DNA of 64,000 nucleotides from Acinetobacter pragensis (GTDB lineage: Bacteria > Pseudomonadota > Gammaproteobacteria > Pseudomonadales > Moraxellaceae), in the NCBI RefSeq assembly GCF_001605895.1, contig NZ_LUAW01000012.1:102135-166134 (forward strand), given 5' to 3'. The stretch's first letter is position 1; every line of letters begins with the position of its first letter. A program made the position numbers and the translations under genes. The notes under the pieces were generated by a model. That model was not told the DNA's origin. It searched no databases and saw only the letters and a program-made list of their open reading frames with translations. Of the stretch, positions 47,478 through 56,888 are shown piece after piece.

Positions 47478-48785
47478 CTAAGATTTTTCCGGCTGCGGTA
47501 CAAATTTATTGGAATCATCCAATGAATCAGTAAAGTTCGCCGCACCTAATTCATCGGTGCTTAAATTCAGGTCTTTGTAGCTCAGCACATAGTAATCGGC
47601 GTATTTTTTCATCATCAGCGGATGCATGCCCACAGACAGCTCATCCTGCAGCAGCACCAGTTTCATCATTTGGCGGTCATTCATAACAATCATATATGGC
47701 TGATCATTCCAGCTGATCTGCACCAAGGCATTGCCTTTGGCATAAATCGGAATCAGGAATTTATGATTCAGCGCAATAGCGCCCGCGGCATAGCTTTCTA
47801 TTTTTTGGCTGATGACATTAAATACCAAACCATGCCCGTAGGCATCCTGCAGCAGGCTGCGTTTTTCCTGCGGCATGCTGACCTGTATGCCCAGTTTGGC
47901 TAGATCCTGCTGATCCACCTGTTTATTGCTGAACAGCTCACGCAGCAGCGCCTGCTTCTGCTTCGCATCAAAAAACTGATCATCCAGCGCCAGCGCATTG
48001 CTCTTTAAAATGTGTCCCAGCGCCGCACGATGGCGCGGCAGCAGATTTTCAATCACCTTGCGGTAATAGAATTTGCTGTTCTTTTTGACATGGCGCATTT
48101 TTTGGTAAAAATAGCTGGCGTCAAAAGGGTGGCGTAAAAAGTCATGCACCAGCGATGAACTGGCCAAAACGGCAATCGCATCATGATCGGTATAAGGCAA
48201 ATGCAGCCAATGCGCATGCGGAATCAAAGGTTTCAAATGCTCAATATGCACGCGGTCAGCCGCATAATACGGGTCAAAAATTACAATATATTCACGCGCT
48301 GGCGAAACGTCTTCCGCGCGCACATACATGCGCCCATTCAGTTCCGGCTGGTAGAACATGTTGTAGCGCGTATCTTCCACATCTTCAGGGTTTATTGAGT
48401 ACTGCGGCACCATCGCGACAACACGCTGCACATCCAGCAGATTAGAATATTTAATGGCCGCATAGCCGCCCATTGAACCGCCATAGGCGATCCGGGTTTT
48501 AAACGGCGCAATCACCGGCTGAATGCTGTCCATCATGGCTAAAATAGAGCGTTCAGGAAACCATGATTTTTGCTTGGGCATAATGCCAATCACATTAAAA
48601 TCGAATTTGTGCAGTGATTTTTCAGCATTCACGCTCAGGCCTTTGGCCCGCGTAATTAAATCGCCAAAGGAAAAAATCAATTCTGCAGATGAACCTTTGA
48701 GGAAAATGACCCTGATCTGTTCATCTTCAAAAATAATTTGTTTATCCATCATTACACCGTTCTGAAGTCCATTTGCATCGTTCAT
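47478..48785 (-). CDS. Alpha/beta-hydrolase-fold protein, 435 aa
   Basis: The first 230 residues form an alpha/beta hydrolase with nucleophile Ser104 in the elbow YGGSMGGYAA. A likely acid lies in VIFDPYYAAD and a His in LPYTDHDAIA. The remaining 200 residues are a helical linker and a C-terminal domain I do not recognise. It has no signal peptide. The start is uncertain, as two further in-frame ATGs lie at 48752 and 48749. Esterase or hydrolase activity is inferred from fold only. Divergent from a methyltransferase gene. Confidence 0.8.
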   Translation of the reverse strand: MNDANGLQNGVMMDKQIIFEDEQIRVIFLKGSSAELIFSFGDLITRAKGLSVNAEKSLHKFDFNVIGIMPKQKSWFPERSILAMMDSIQPVIAPFKTRIAYGGSMGGYAAIKYSNLLDVQRVVAMVPQYSINPEDVEDTRYNMFYQPELNGRMYVRAEDVSPAREYIVIFDPYYAADRVHIEHLKPLIPHAHWLHLPYTDHDAIAVLASSSLVHDFLRHPFDASYFYQKMRHVKKNSKFYYRKVIENLLPRHRAALGHILKSNALALDDQFFDAKQKQALLRELFSNKQVDQQDLAKLGIQVSMPQEKRSLLQDAYGHGLVFNVISQKIESYAAGAIALNHKFLIPIYAKGNALVQISWNDQPYMIVMNDRQMMKLVLLQDELSVGMHPLMMKKYADYYVLSYKDLNLSTDELGAANFTDSLDDSNKFVPQPEKS

Positions 48786-48869
48786 CTAAAATTCGGTACG
48801 CAGTCAAAATTTGCAGTACAAGGGAATATGCTATTTTATAGAGGAGTCAGGGATTAAAAATTGCAGAAT

Positions 48870-49652
48870 ATGACACAATCACTACATCCTGCCGCAGAAA
48901 AAGGTTTTGGCGCAGCCGCGGCGCTGTATCAGCAAGTGCGCCCCGATTATCCGGCCGAAATCAGCATTTGGCTGCAGCAGCAGCTAAATTTAGGCCCTCA
49001 GGATGCCTTGCTGGATTTAGGCGCGGGCACAGGCAAATTCCTGCCCTATTTAAAACCGATCAGCGCATGTATTACTGCGGTAGAGCCTGTTCCAGCAATG
49101 CTGCAGCAGCTGCGCCAAGCGCATCCTGATATCAATACTGTACAGGCTTTCAGCAGTCAGATTCCGGTTCCGGATCATTCCATCCGCGCGGTTTTTTGCG
49201 CACAATCCTTTCATTGGTTTGCCGACCGCGCCACGCTGGCGGAAATTCAGCGCATTTTACAGCCGCATGGCTATCTGGTACTGATTTGGAATCAGCGCGA
49301 TATTAACACGGATTGGGTGAAAGCCTTAGCCGATATTCTGCTGCCGCTGGAAGGCAGCACGCCGCGCTACCACAGCGGCCTATGGCAAAAAGCCTTTGAA
49401 CAGCAGCCTTGGTTCACGCTTCATCAAGAAACCGCCTTCCGCCAATTGCACCGCGGCACTGTTGAGCAGGTTGTTTCTAAACGCCTCTTGTCCACCAGCT
49501 TTATCGCCGCCATGCCGGAAGCGCAGCAGCAGGCGCTGAAACTGCAGTTTGAACAGACTGTATTTGAATTGACCGGCAAACAGGCGCAAGATGAAATTGA
49601 ATTCCCCTATACCACCCATGTGTATGTCTTTCAAAAAACTGCAGAAAAATAG
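48870..49652 (+). CDS. Class I SAM-dependent methyltransferase, 260 aa
   Basis: Methyltransferase type 11 domain. Motif I LLDLGAGTGKFLPYL lies around residues 45-60, then the acidic VEPVPAML, then FCAQSFHWF and the later VLIWNQRD. It begins TQSLHPAAEKGFGAAA, a start common to a group of small bacterial methyltransferases. Substrate unknown. An in-frame TTG at 48861 is an alternative start. The next gene begins seven bases after the stop, so the two are probably co-transcribed. Confidence 0.88.
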   Translation: MTQSLHPAAEKGFGAAAALYQQVRPDYPAEISIWLQQQLNLGPQDALLDLGAGTGKFLPYLKPISACITAVEPVPAMLQQLRQAHPDINTVQAFSSQIPVPDHSIRAVFCAQSFHWFADRATLAEIQRILQPHGYLVLIWNQRDINTDWVKALADILLPLEGSTPRYHSGLWQKAFEQQPWFTLHQETAFRQLHRGTVEQVVSKRLLSTSFIAAMPEAQQQALKLQFEQTVFELTGKQAQDEIEFPYTTHVYVFQKTAEK

Positions 49653-49659
49653 GTGACTT

Positions 49660-50232
49660 ATGCAACAAGCATTTAAATTTTTGGGGATGCCGCTGCTGAT
49701 CAGCGCTATCCTGATGATCACAGGCTGTGACCGCAGTCAAGAAGCGGAAAAGCCGTCTGCAGATCTTTCGCAAGATGATCAGATCATGCGCGAGCTTTCA
49801 TCTGAGCCGGTTAAAGCCTTTGCCAAAACAGCCCATGACATACACGACATTCAGGCCCTGACCGATTTTGATACACGCTTTACCGCAGTCAGCGATGAAA
49901 TGGAAGATGAGCTGATGCGCATGAAGGAAGACGGTTCTTTAACACCAGAATTCGCCTTAAGCCGCAAACGGGACAATATCAACTCAGCCCTGACCATGCT
50001 CAAAGCCTTGGATTTAAAAACAGAGCAAGGCCGCTATATTCAGGGCCTGATGTATCAGTATTGGGATAATCAAGGCAAATTGCTGCAGCAGACTGCCGAT
50101 CAAAGCGCCGCCGGCGATAAACAGCCAAGTGAAAATGTGAAAGGCTTAGGCCAGTTTATCCATGCGCAGGAACAGCTGGAACATTGGCAGCAGCAATATC
50201 CTGCCATTCCATCAGCAGCAGAGAAGCAATAA
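49660..50232 (+). CDS. Hypothetical lipoprotein, 190 aa
   Basis: Lipoprotein signal with lipobox MITGC (cysteine near residue 23), then an acidic, helix-rich mature region (SADLSQDDQIMRELS, HDIHDIQALTDFDTRF). No family recognised. It follows the methyltransferase gene closely and ends in a terminator, making a two-gene unit. Confidence 0.78.
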   Translation: MQQAFKFLGMPLLISAILMITGCDRSQEAEKPSADLSQDDQIMRELSSEPVKAFAKTAHDIHDIQALTDFDTRFTAVSDEMEDELMRMKEDGSLTPEFALSRKRDNINSALTMLKALDLKTEQGRYIQGLMYQYWDNQGKLLQQTADQSAAGDKQPSENVKGLGQFIHAQEQLEHWQQQYPAIPSAAEKQ

Positions 50233-50244
50233 GCATCTAAAAAT

Positions 50245-50270
50245 AAAGGGTTCATAGGAACCCTTTTTTT
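50245..50270 (+). terminator. Terminator
   Basis: Stem AAAGGGTTC / GAACCCTTT with a four-base loop and a run of Ts, 12 bases past the lipoprotein stop. Confidence 0.88.
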
Positions 50271-50285
50271 TACAGCAGCCCCTAT

Positions 50286-50698
50286 TTAAGATGAGGGCCG
50301 TTCTGCATACTGCGGCAAATGATCGCAGATATCATCCCATTCTGCTTTTGAGTCCGCAAAAATATGCATGACCGGCTTCTGCGCCAAAGGCGTATCTAGA
50401 GTACCAATCCGCAAGCGGTAGAAATCTGGGTCTCCACTTTAATGCTGATGATCGGTGAGCCGCAATCGCTGCAAAAACAGCGCTGCGTGGCTGCAGTGGA
50501 CTGAAATGTTTTGAACAGGTGTTCACCTTGAATAAGTCTGAAGTCTGCTTTGCGGATTGGCGCATTCACGGCATAAGCGGAACCATTGGCCTTTCGGCAG
50601 CGCTGACAGTGGCACTGCACAATATCACCAATTTCACCGTGAATTTCATATTGAATGCCGCCGCATAGGCAGCTGCCTGCGTATTTTTTTTGATCCAT
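50286..50698 (-). pseudogene. GFA-family (glutathione-dependent formaldehyde-activating-like) gene, frameshifted
   Basis: Small zinc protein of the GFA/CENP-V family. It has CLCGGIQYEI, CHCQRCRKANGSAY and CFCSDCGSPI, the cysteine pairs that bind zinc. After VET the frame turns into TACGLVL and stops at 50396-50398. The -1 frame instead continues DFYRLRIGTLDTPLAQKP and ends at 50286 with the usual HxFxxSKAEWDDI-type tail. One C appears to be missing in a CCC run (minus strand, 50428-50430). Restored, the protein would be of normal family length (about 137 residues). Confidence 0.82.
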
Positions 50699-50791
50699 CG
50701 TCCTACCCGCCATCCCTTGTGTTCTGTATTATTGATGCAGATTAAAATTAACACAGCATTGCAGCCAGCGGTATCATCGCCGCCGCTGTTT

Positions 50792-51991
50792 TTAAGGCGC
50801 GGTCAAAAAATGATGCGCGCCTTCACCGGCTGCCCGCCCTGTGGCAAAGCACGCAGTCAGCAAATACCCGCCGGTCGGCGCATCCCAATCCAGCATTTCA
50901 CCTGCACAAAATACCGATGGGTGGGATTTCAGCTGTAGCTGTTCGGTCAGCATTTCGCGTTTAATGCCGCCGGCGCAGCTGATCGCTTCTTCAATCGGGC
51001 GGAAACCGCTCAGGGCAATCTTTAAAGATTTAATCTGTCCAGCTAAAGCCTCAGGCTGTGTCCATAATGTCTTATCCACCAGTTCACGCACCAGATTGGC
51101 TTTGGCGGCATCTAAGCCAGCTTTGCGCCAGACATTGCTCAATGACTGTTTTTTGCTGGGCTGCAGTTTCGCTGCCAGCTGTTCAACACTTTGATCAGGC
51201 AGCAAATCCAAATATAGTGCCATCGGCTGCTGCTGTTTGGCTAAATGGCGCAGTTCACGCCCTTGCTTATAAATCAGTCCGCTTTCTAAGCCATAATGTG
51301 AAATGACAATATCGCCTGCGGATTTCGCGCTGTCTCCCGCCCACGCTTCTACACGCTTTAAGGGCTGACCGAATACCGGCTGCATAAATTTAGACCAAGC
51401 AATTTCTACTCCTGCATTGCTGGCTTGAAAGGGTTCAATTTCTTCAGCATTCAGCCATGACTGCCATGCGCCATCACTGCCCAGCTGAGACCAAGACACT
51501 GCGCCGCACGCCATGATCACTGCATCAAAATGCTCTTCAAAAACGATGTCCTGCAGCAGGTTCCTGAATTGCACCGCCGGCGGCTGCACGTTCAGCACTT
51601 GGTGACGGTAATGAAATTTCACCCCATTTTCCGACAGCCGTTTCAGCCAAGCGCGCAATAAAGGCGCCGCTTTCATTTCAATGGGAAACACACGGCTGGA
51701 TGAGCCAATATAGGATGAGATGCCAAGGCCTTTCATCCAATGCTGAATCCACACTGCATCCCATTGCCTGATCCAAGGCGCCAGCCAATCAGACTGATCA
51801 TAGCGCTGAATAAACTGCTCGGCCGGTTCTGCATGGGAAATATTCAGTCCGGTCTTGCCGGCCATTAAAAACTTGCGGGCAGCCGACGGCTTTTGCTCAT
51901 AGACATGCACATCGTATTCATATTGGCTCAGCACTTCGGCAGCCATCAGCCCTGCTGGGCCTGCGCCAATAATGGCAATGCGTTTATTCAT
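50792..51991 (-). CDS. HI0933-family NAD(P)/FAD-dependent oxidoreductase, 399 aa
   Basis: Flavoprotein with an N-terminal FAD motif (IAIIGAGPAGLMAAEVLSQ, residues 4-22) and the BaiN/HI0933-type arrangement with KFLMAGKTGLNISHAEP, an inserted beta domain, and the C-terminal FAD segment VFCAGEMLDWDAPTGGY. This is the subfamily with a Trp/Asp-containing ending rather than classical BaiN. Reaction unknown. The TrmB-like gene lies five bases upstream on the same strand, so they form an operon. Confidence 0.9.
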   Translation of the reverse strand: MNKRIAIIGAGPAGLMAAEVLSQYEYDVHVYEQKPSAARKFLMAGKTGLNISHAEPAEQFIQRYDQSDWLAPWIRQWDAVWIQHWMKGLGISSYIGSSSRVFPIEMKAAPLLRAWLKRLSENGVKFHYRHQVLNVQPPAVQFRNLLQDIVFEEHFDAVIMACGAVSWSQLGSDGAWQSWLNAEEIEPFQASNAGVEIAWSKFMQPVFGQPLKRVEAWAGDSAKSAGDIVISHYGLESGLIYKQGRELRHLAKQQQPMALYLDLLPDQSVEQLAAKLQPSKKQSLSNVWRKAGLDAAKANLVRELVDKTLWTQPEALAGQIKSLKIALSGFRPIEEAISCAGGIKREMLTEQLQLKSHPSVFCAGEMLDWDAPTGGYLLTACFATGRAAGEGAHHFLTAP

Positions 51992-51996
51992 GCAGG

Positions 51997-52638
51997 CTAT
52001 TCCGCAGATGCTGCGGCAGCTTGGCCTTGCAGCGGCTGAAAATCATCAAAACGCGTGCTGTAGCCTTCCGGTTTGGTAATAATCAGCTGCTGACACAATT
52101 CGCCGCGTTCCAAATATTTGATTTCGAAATGCGTGCGCGCTGAATCTGCAGGAATCACCTCTTTAATAAACGGCAGCTTCCACACATCAATCAGCTGCTG
52201 CTGCGCTTCATCAATATATTCAGGAATATTGCTGGCCAAAGTAATGCTGCCGCCAAACGCCAAACGCGACAGCAAAAATTCAAAAAACGGCATGTTCAGC
52301 CAGCGCTGCGCCGAATTATGCGGTTCCGGATTCGGGTACAGAATAAACAGCTGCTCAACTTGCGCCGGAAACAGCGCATGAACCACCCAAGGCAATGCAT
52401 CGGCATGCACCGGCTGCAGATTTTTCTGGCCTTCCAAAGCGTGCTGCTTTTGCATGGACAGAAATTTTTCGCGGGTACGCTCTACCGCAATCAGCTGTTT
52501 TTCCGGGTTTAGACCGCTGAACAGCAAAGCATGCTTGCCTTTTCCGGCACCGATTTCCACGCAAACCGGCTGATTGGCGATGGCTTGAAAATCACGCGGG
52601 GCATGCATGCGCTGCGCTTGAAATTGACGAATCGGCAT
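51997..52638 (-). CDS. TrmB-like SAM-dependent methyltransferase, 213 aa
   Basis: Resembles tRNA (guanine-46-N7) methyltransferase: CVEIGAGKGKHALLFS as motif I, LIAVERTREKF, then YPNPEPHNSAQRW in place of the TrmB PDPWxKxRHxxRR motif. The altered catalytic-loop wording and short N terminus suggest a TrmB paralogue rather than TrmB itself, so the substrate is uncertain. Five bases separate it from the downstream flavoprotein gene. Confidence 0.83.
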   Translation of the reverse strand: MPIRQFQAQRMHAPRDFQAIANQPVCVEIGAGKGKHALLFSGLNPEKQLIAVERTREKFLSMQKQHALEGQKNLQPVHADALPWVVHALFPAQVEQLFILYPNPEPHNSAQRWLNMPFFEFLLSRLAFGGSITLASNIPEYIDEAQQQLIDVWKLPFIKEVIPADSARTHFEIKYLERGELCQQLIITKPEGYSTRFDDFQPLQGQAAAASAE

Positions 52639-52743
52639 AATCAGATCAAACTAATAAAAACCGCATAAGTCTAACAATTGTGATGACCTTTGCCTAATTG
52701 ATTTGCTTAATTTGAAATATCAGCTTTGACTTGGAGTCCTGCT

Positions 52744-52929
52744 ATGCCCACCACTTTAAATTGTCCACGCTGCGGTGAGCTAACTGTTTGGGAAGGCAAT
52801 GAATACCGCCCTTTCTGCTCTGAACGCTGTAAAATGATTGATTTAGGCGCATGGGCCAATGAAGATTATAAGCTGCCGACACAAGATGCGCCGCAAGCTG
52901 ACGGCGGCTCTGAAGAAGACCAGTTCTAA
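52744..52929 (+). CDS. yacG: DNA gyrase inhibitor YacG, 61 aa
   Basis: Tiny zinc-ribbon protein that binds GyrB and blocks DNA binding in E. coli. The zinc site is CPRCG and CSERCK, followed by the conserved IDLGAWANEDY. The start at 52744 follows GGAG seven bases upstream; the frame from 52726 is only a short extension. In Acinetobacter as elsewhere it is a short stand-alone gene. Followed by its own terminator. Confidence 0.92.
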   Translation: MPTTLNCPRCGELTVWEGNEYRPFCSERCKMIDLGAWANEDYKLPTQDAPQADGGSEEDQF

Positions 52930-52958
52930 AGCAAAGGAAGAAATTTCTCCTTATAAAT

Positions 52959-52986
52959 AAAAAAGTCTGCGCTGGCAGACTTTTTT
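52959..52986 (+). terminator. Terminator of yacG
   Basis: Stem AAAAGTCTGC / GCAGACTTTT with a four-base loop and six Ts. It could also serve the opposite strand. Confidence 0.87.
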
Positions 52987-53033
52987 ATTTAACGTTGCTA
53001 TTCAGCAAATATGCGCATTATTAAGCTACTGAA

Positions 53034-53678
53034 TTAACCCGCTTTTCCAGCTACAAATGGATTGTGCTGTTTTTCAAAACCAATGGTGCTCATCGGCCCA
53101 TGCCCTGAAATAAACTGTGTATCATCCGGTAGGCTGAAACATTCCCGCTGAATCGAATCCAGCAGCTGCTGATGGTCGCCGCGCGGAAAATCAGTACGGC
53201 CAATGGAGCCTTTGAACAGCACATCGCCCGTCCACAAAATACCGTAATTGCGGTTATAAAAAATCACATGCCCAGGGGTATGCCCTGGCGCGAAACGCAC
53301 TTCAAAGGCTTCATTGCCCAGCTTTAAGGTTTCGCCGCCTTCCAGCCATTGTGTCACGTCCACCTTTTCCGGAACTGGAAAGCCATAGCGCGCAGACACT
53401 TCCTGAATCATATCCAGCCAAAATGCATCTTCTTTATGCGGGCCAATCACCGGCACATTCCAGAGTTTTTTTAATGCGCCCACAGCCCCAGCATGATCCA
53501 AGTGGCCATGCGTCAGCCACAGCGCCTTCACCGTCAAGCCCAATGCTTCGACTTCGGCCTGCAGCTTTTCAGGCTCGCCGCCCGCATCAATCAAAACAGC
53601 CTCTTTGCTTTCAGAGTCCCAAAGAATGGAACAGTTTTGCTGGAATGCCGTAACAGGCACAATTTTGACTTGCAGCAT
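53034..53678 (-). CDS. MBL-fold hydrolase, glyoxalase-II-like (YcbL type), 214 aa
   Basis: Metallo-beta-lactamase fold with His57-x-His59-x-Asp61-His62 (LTHGHLDHAG), HTPGHVIFY and LWTGDVLFKGSIGRTDFP. This is the YcbL/type II glyoxalase-like branch that lacks the large C-terminal substrate domain. It probably hydrolyses a thioester such as S-lactoylglutathione. The start at 53678 has AGG eight bases upstream. It lies 19 bases after hemH on the same strand. Confidence 0.9.
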   Translation of the reverse strand: MLQVKIVPVTAFQQNCSILWDSESKEAVLIDAGGEPEKLQAEVEALGLTVKALWLTHGHLDHAGAVGALKKLWNVPVIGPHKEDAFWLDMIQEVSARYGFPVPEKVDVTQWLEGGETLKLGNEAFEVRFAPGHTPGHVIFYNRNYGILWTGDVLFKGSIGRTDFPRGDHQQLLDSIQRECFSLPDDTQFISGHGPMSTIGFEKQHNPFVAGKAG

Positions 53679-53697
53679 TGGGCGAAACCTCAAAATT

Positions 53698-54711
53698 TCA
53701 GTGGGCTAATGTGTGCTTTAAGCCGTCAAGATTAGCCTGAAGCAAAGAATTGAGCAATTGCAAATGATCTGCGCGGCTGTTCAGCGCCGGAATGTAACTA
53801 TAGCTGCCGCCGCCCGCGCCTTTAAACAGCTCGGCATTTTGCAGCGCCAGCTCTTCCAATGTTTCCAGACAGTCTGCTGAAAAAGCAGGGCTCATCACCT
53901 GCACCGACTGCACGCCTTGCTTTGCCCATTCTGCTAATAATGCATCCGTATACGGCTTCACCCATTCCTGTTTGCCAAAACGGGACTGGAAACTGATTGC
54001 CCATTGCCCTTGGCTGAGGCCTAATTCGTCAGCCAGCAAGGCTGCCGTAATCCGGCAGCGCTCGGCATAGGGATCGCCTTTATCGGCATAAGGCTGAGGA
54101 ATGCCATGAAATGACATCAGCAATTTTTCAGGCTGGCCATGCTCTGCCTGATAATCCCGCACACTTTGCGCCAAAGACTGAATAAATAATGGGTGCTGAT
54201 AATAATCGCGGATTATGGAAATGCCCGGAAGATTACGCTGCTGCGGAATCCACTTTGCGATGGCGTCAAACAGCGGCGCTGTAGAGGTTGCTGAATATTG
54301 CGGAAACAAGGGCAATAAAATCAAATGATCTTGCGGCTGTTTCGACAGCTGCTGCAGCAATGCGTCAATACCGGGATTGCCATAGGTCATAGCAGGCACA
54401 ATATTCAGCTCAAACTCTGGATATTGCGCAATGAGCTGGCTTTTCACCGCCTGCACTTGCTGCAGCAGGATTTCACGCATCGGCGAATCATTGTTCCAGA
54501 CCATTTCATAGGCATGCGCCACCCGCTTGGGACGGAACGGCAAAATAAACAGACGCAGAATCAGCTGCCAAATCGGCTTCGGTATTTCAATAACACGCTG
54601 ATCCGATAAAAACTGCTTCAAAAATTGGCGCACTGCGGGAACTGCCGGCGAGTCCGGTGTGCCCAGATTCGCCAAGATAATTGTAATTTTCGCTTTAGAT
54701 GCAGCAGACAT
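53698..54711 (-). CDS. hemH: Ferrochelatase, 337 aa
   Basis: Inserts Fe(II) into protoporphyrin IX, the last step of haem synthesis. It starts with [19 protein letters not shown]; the conserved catalytic His is near residue 202 in SFHGIPQPY, and [17 protein letters not shown] and [14 protein letters not shown] are family motifs. Cytoplasmic or membrane-associated. The start is ATG 54711, with GGAA upstream. Co-transcription with the YcbL-like gene is likely (19-base gap). Confidence 0.96.
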   Translation of the reverse strand: MSAASKAKITIILANLGTPDSPAVPAVRQFLKQFLSDQRVIEIPKPIWQLILRLFILPFRPKRVAHAYEMVWNNDSPMREILLQQVQAVKSQLIAQYPEFELNIVPAMTYGNPGIDALLQQLSKQPQDHLILLPLFPQYSATSTAPLFDAIAKWIPQQRNLPGISIIRDYYQHPLFIQSLAQSVRDYQAEHGQPEKLLMSFHGIPQPYADKGDPYAERCRITAALLADELGLSQGQWAISFQSRFGKQEWVKPYTDALLAEWAKQGVQSVQVMSPAFSADCLETLEELALQNAELFKGAGGGSYSYIPALNSRADHLQLLNSLLQANLDGLKHTLAH

Positions 54712-54775
54712 CAAACCATTCCAATTGAATTGAACACAGCCACTTTATCAGTTTTCTGCAAATTTAATAAATGGA

Positions 54776-55804
54776 TTAATATGTGTTCTTAAATTGAAAA
54801 ACTCGATTATTATCCAATAAATTGCTTTCCATCAGCTTCTGCGCTTTAGCTGTCACTTGCCACAGCATGCGCTGACGGTCATCACGTCCAGACTGAATAA
54901 TCCATTCATTTTGGCGCATTTGCATTTTAATGCTGTGCAGCGCCCGGATATTCATTTGCGCACGGGCAACCGCATGCGCACGCGGCATTTCCATGCGCGC
55001 GTCCTGCAAGCCGGTTTCGTTCAGATATTCATTCATGCGCTTAGAAAAAAATTCTTCCGGCGTCGGATGTATAAATGTAGAGCCCAAAACTGCAAGCAGC
55101 TGGGCCCAAGTCATTTTTTTCTGAATTTTCAGCTCTTTGAAATTGCCGTCTTGATAGGCATGCATGCGGTATTCAAATGAAAAAAATTCATGCATCGAGA
55201 CTTTAGGCAAACTCAGGAATGGATCAACTTCGCGCTTGCCCGATTCAGTTTCCAGCTGTTCCAGCTTATTCTTCAAGCGGTCAATTTCATCTTGCAGCAC
55301 TTGCGTATTCTGAGGACGGACCCACCCTTGCACAGGATAGCGCTCCAGCATTTGCGGCATATTAAAGCGCACAGCCATCTCTAAATCACGCAGACTGCGG
55401 TAAGCAAACACCTGATCGTTCTCATGCTGCAGCAGCTTGCGGAATTCTTGAAATTTTTCACGCAATTCAGGCTTGCCATCATGCAAAGAAGCCTCGCGGG
55501 CTGCAGGGTCATCATGCATAAAGACAATAATCGGTTTTTGCTTGGTCACGGCATAAATGTATTCTAAATGCATATACCCGACGCCAGATACGGACTGTTC
55601 GCCATAGGAACTGCCCAGCAGAATCACCACATAATCGCAATCGTCAATTTGGCGGCGCGCAAATGCCGTGCTTAATGGCGTACGCTGCTCCAATCCCCAA
55701 GAAAAAAAACCCATTCCGACCAGCGTTTGGGCCAGAATCATCCTTTCCGGCTGCATTTCAGAACCAGAAGTTGAAATAAAAACTTGATAACGCTTATCGA
55801 GCAT
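54776..55804 (-). CDS. DUF4062 domain protein, 342 aa
   Basis: The N-terminal DUF4062 domain covers about residues 5-120. It begins YQVFISTSGSEMQPER and includes the FARRQIDDCDYVVILLGSSYG motif, a TIR/SLOG-like alpha/beta fold. A coiled-coil (about 170-192, LQDEIDRLKNKLEQLE) and a C-terminal helical domain of about 140 residues follow, which I do not recognise. In many bacteria DUF4062 heads STAND-type defence or signalling proteins; here it is stand-alone, without an NTPase. Function unknown. Confidence 0.85.
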   Translation of the reverse strand: MLDKRYQVFISTSGSEMQPERMILAQTLVGMGFFSWGLEQRTPLSTAFARRQIDDCDYVVILLGSSYGEQSVSGVGYMHLEYIYAVTKQKPIIVFMHDDPAAREASLHDGKPELREKFQEFRKLLQHENDQVFAYRSLRDLEMAVRFNMPQMLERYPVQGWVRPQNTQVLQDEIDRLKNKLEQLETESGKREVDPFLSLPKVSMHEFFSFEYRMHAYQDGNFKELKIQKKMTWAQLLAVLGSTFIHPTPEEFFSKRMNEYLNETGLQDARMEMPRAHAVARAQMNIRALHSIKMQMRQNEWIIQSGRDDRQRMLWQVTAKAQKLMESNLLDNNRVFQFKNTY

Positions 55805-55971
55805 TGGTTATCCTCATTCCAATTTGCATATTGCAGTACGATGCGGTTAAAGCCCGCATGCTCTGGCTGCAGATATGGCTACCCCAATCTAAACAACTAT
55901 TTTATAAATGCTTAATCTATAAATAATTATTACTTAAGCAATAAGAAAGACTAACATAATTTATTTAATCT

Positions 55972-56841
55972 TTAATTGCCAATATTATCCACCGTCCAAG
56001 TCAAGTCCTCTGGCATTAAACGGCTTAAAATCGGCTTTAAATTTTCCGCATTTTGACCGCTGACATAGCATTCAATACGGACAGCATCTTTACGATCCTG
56101 CTCAAATAATAACTCATTTTTTATCAAAATGCGGGCTGTTTGACGCGCAACGGCCAATCCAGAGTCAATTAATGTCAGTTTCTGACCAAAAATATGCTGA
56201 ATAGCAGGTTTTAAGAACGGATAGTGGGTACATCCCAGCACTAAAAAGTCAGCGCCTTGATCAACTGCCGGCTGTAAAACATCCTGCAGGGTCTGCAGGC
56301 AAGCCGCGCTCATTTGCGCGCCCGCTTCTACAAAAGGCACCAAATCCAAATTGGTTACCGGCATAACCTGCACTTGGGCTGGCGCTGCAAAGCGCTCTAC
56401 CACCTCTTTGATCAGCTGGCCGCGGAAAGTTGCGGGAGTCGCCAGAACAGCCACTGTTTTGGTTTTGCTTTGCAGCACAGCTGGCTTTAATGCAGGCACT
56501 AGGCCAATAATGGGAAAATCTTCACCATAGTGGGTGCGCAAATAATCCAGACTGAATGCAGATGCGGTATTGCAGGCAACCACTGCAACTTTACAGCCCT
56601 TTCTATACAGCCATTCTATGGCATGCGCCGTCAGCTCACGAATCTCTCGGTCCTCTCGGGGGCCATAGGGCACGTGCGCCGTATCTGCATAATAGACAAT
56701 ATGCTCATTCGGCAAATGCCGCGCAATTTCCTGAGCCACTGACAAGCCGCCAATGCCCGAATCAAAAATTCCAATCGGCGCATCAGCCGCGGCTTTCGGC
56801 ATGGGATCATTAAGCGGATAAATGGGATGAATGGCGGTCAT
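55972..56841 (-). CDS. murI: Glutamate racemase, 289 aa
   Basis: Interconverts L- and D-glutamate for peptidoglycan. The two catalytic cysteines are Cys90 (VACNTASAF) and Cys204 (LGCTHYPFL). IGIFDSGIGGLSVA and YYADTAHVPYG are family motifs. The start at 56841 fits known Acinetobacter MurI; the longer frame uses a TTG overlapping the upstream gene and adds no family sequence. It lies 47 bases after the DUF1285 gene, so both may be co-transcribed. Confidence 0.95.
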   Translation of the reverse strand: MTAIHPIYPLNDPMPKAAADAPIGIFDSGIGGLSVAQEIARHLPNEHIVYYADTAHVPYGPREDREIRELTAHAIEWLYRKGCKVAVVACNTASAFSLDYLRTHYGEDFPIIGLVPALKPAVLQSKTKTVAVLATPATFRGQLIKEVVERFAAPAQVQVMPVTNLDLVPFVEAGAQMSAACLQTLQDVLQPAVDQGADFLVLGCTHYPFLKPAIQHIFGQKLTLIDSGLAVARQTARILIKNELLFEQDRKDAVRIECYVSGQNAENLKPILSRLMPEDLTWTVDNIGN

Positions 56842-56888
56842 GGCTTCAATTTGAGAAGTTGCGGTTGGGGATAATGAAAGCTTAAACC

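Noticed and set aside
51997..52638. Canonical TrmB
   Set aside because: The catalytic loop reads YPNPEPHNSAQRW instead of the TrmB PDPWxKxRHxxRR motif, so only a TrmB-like label is given.
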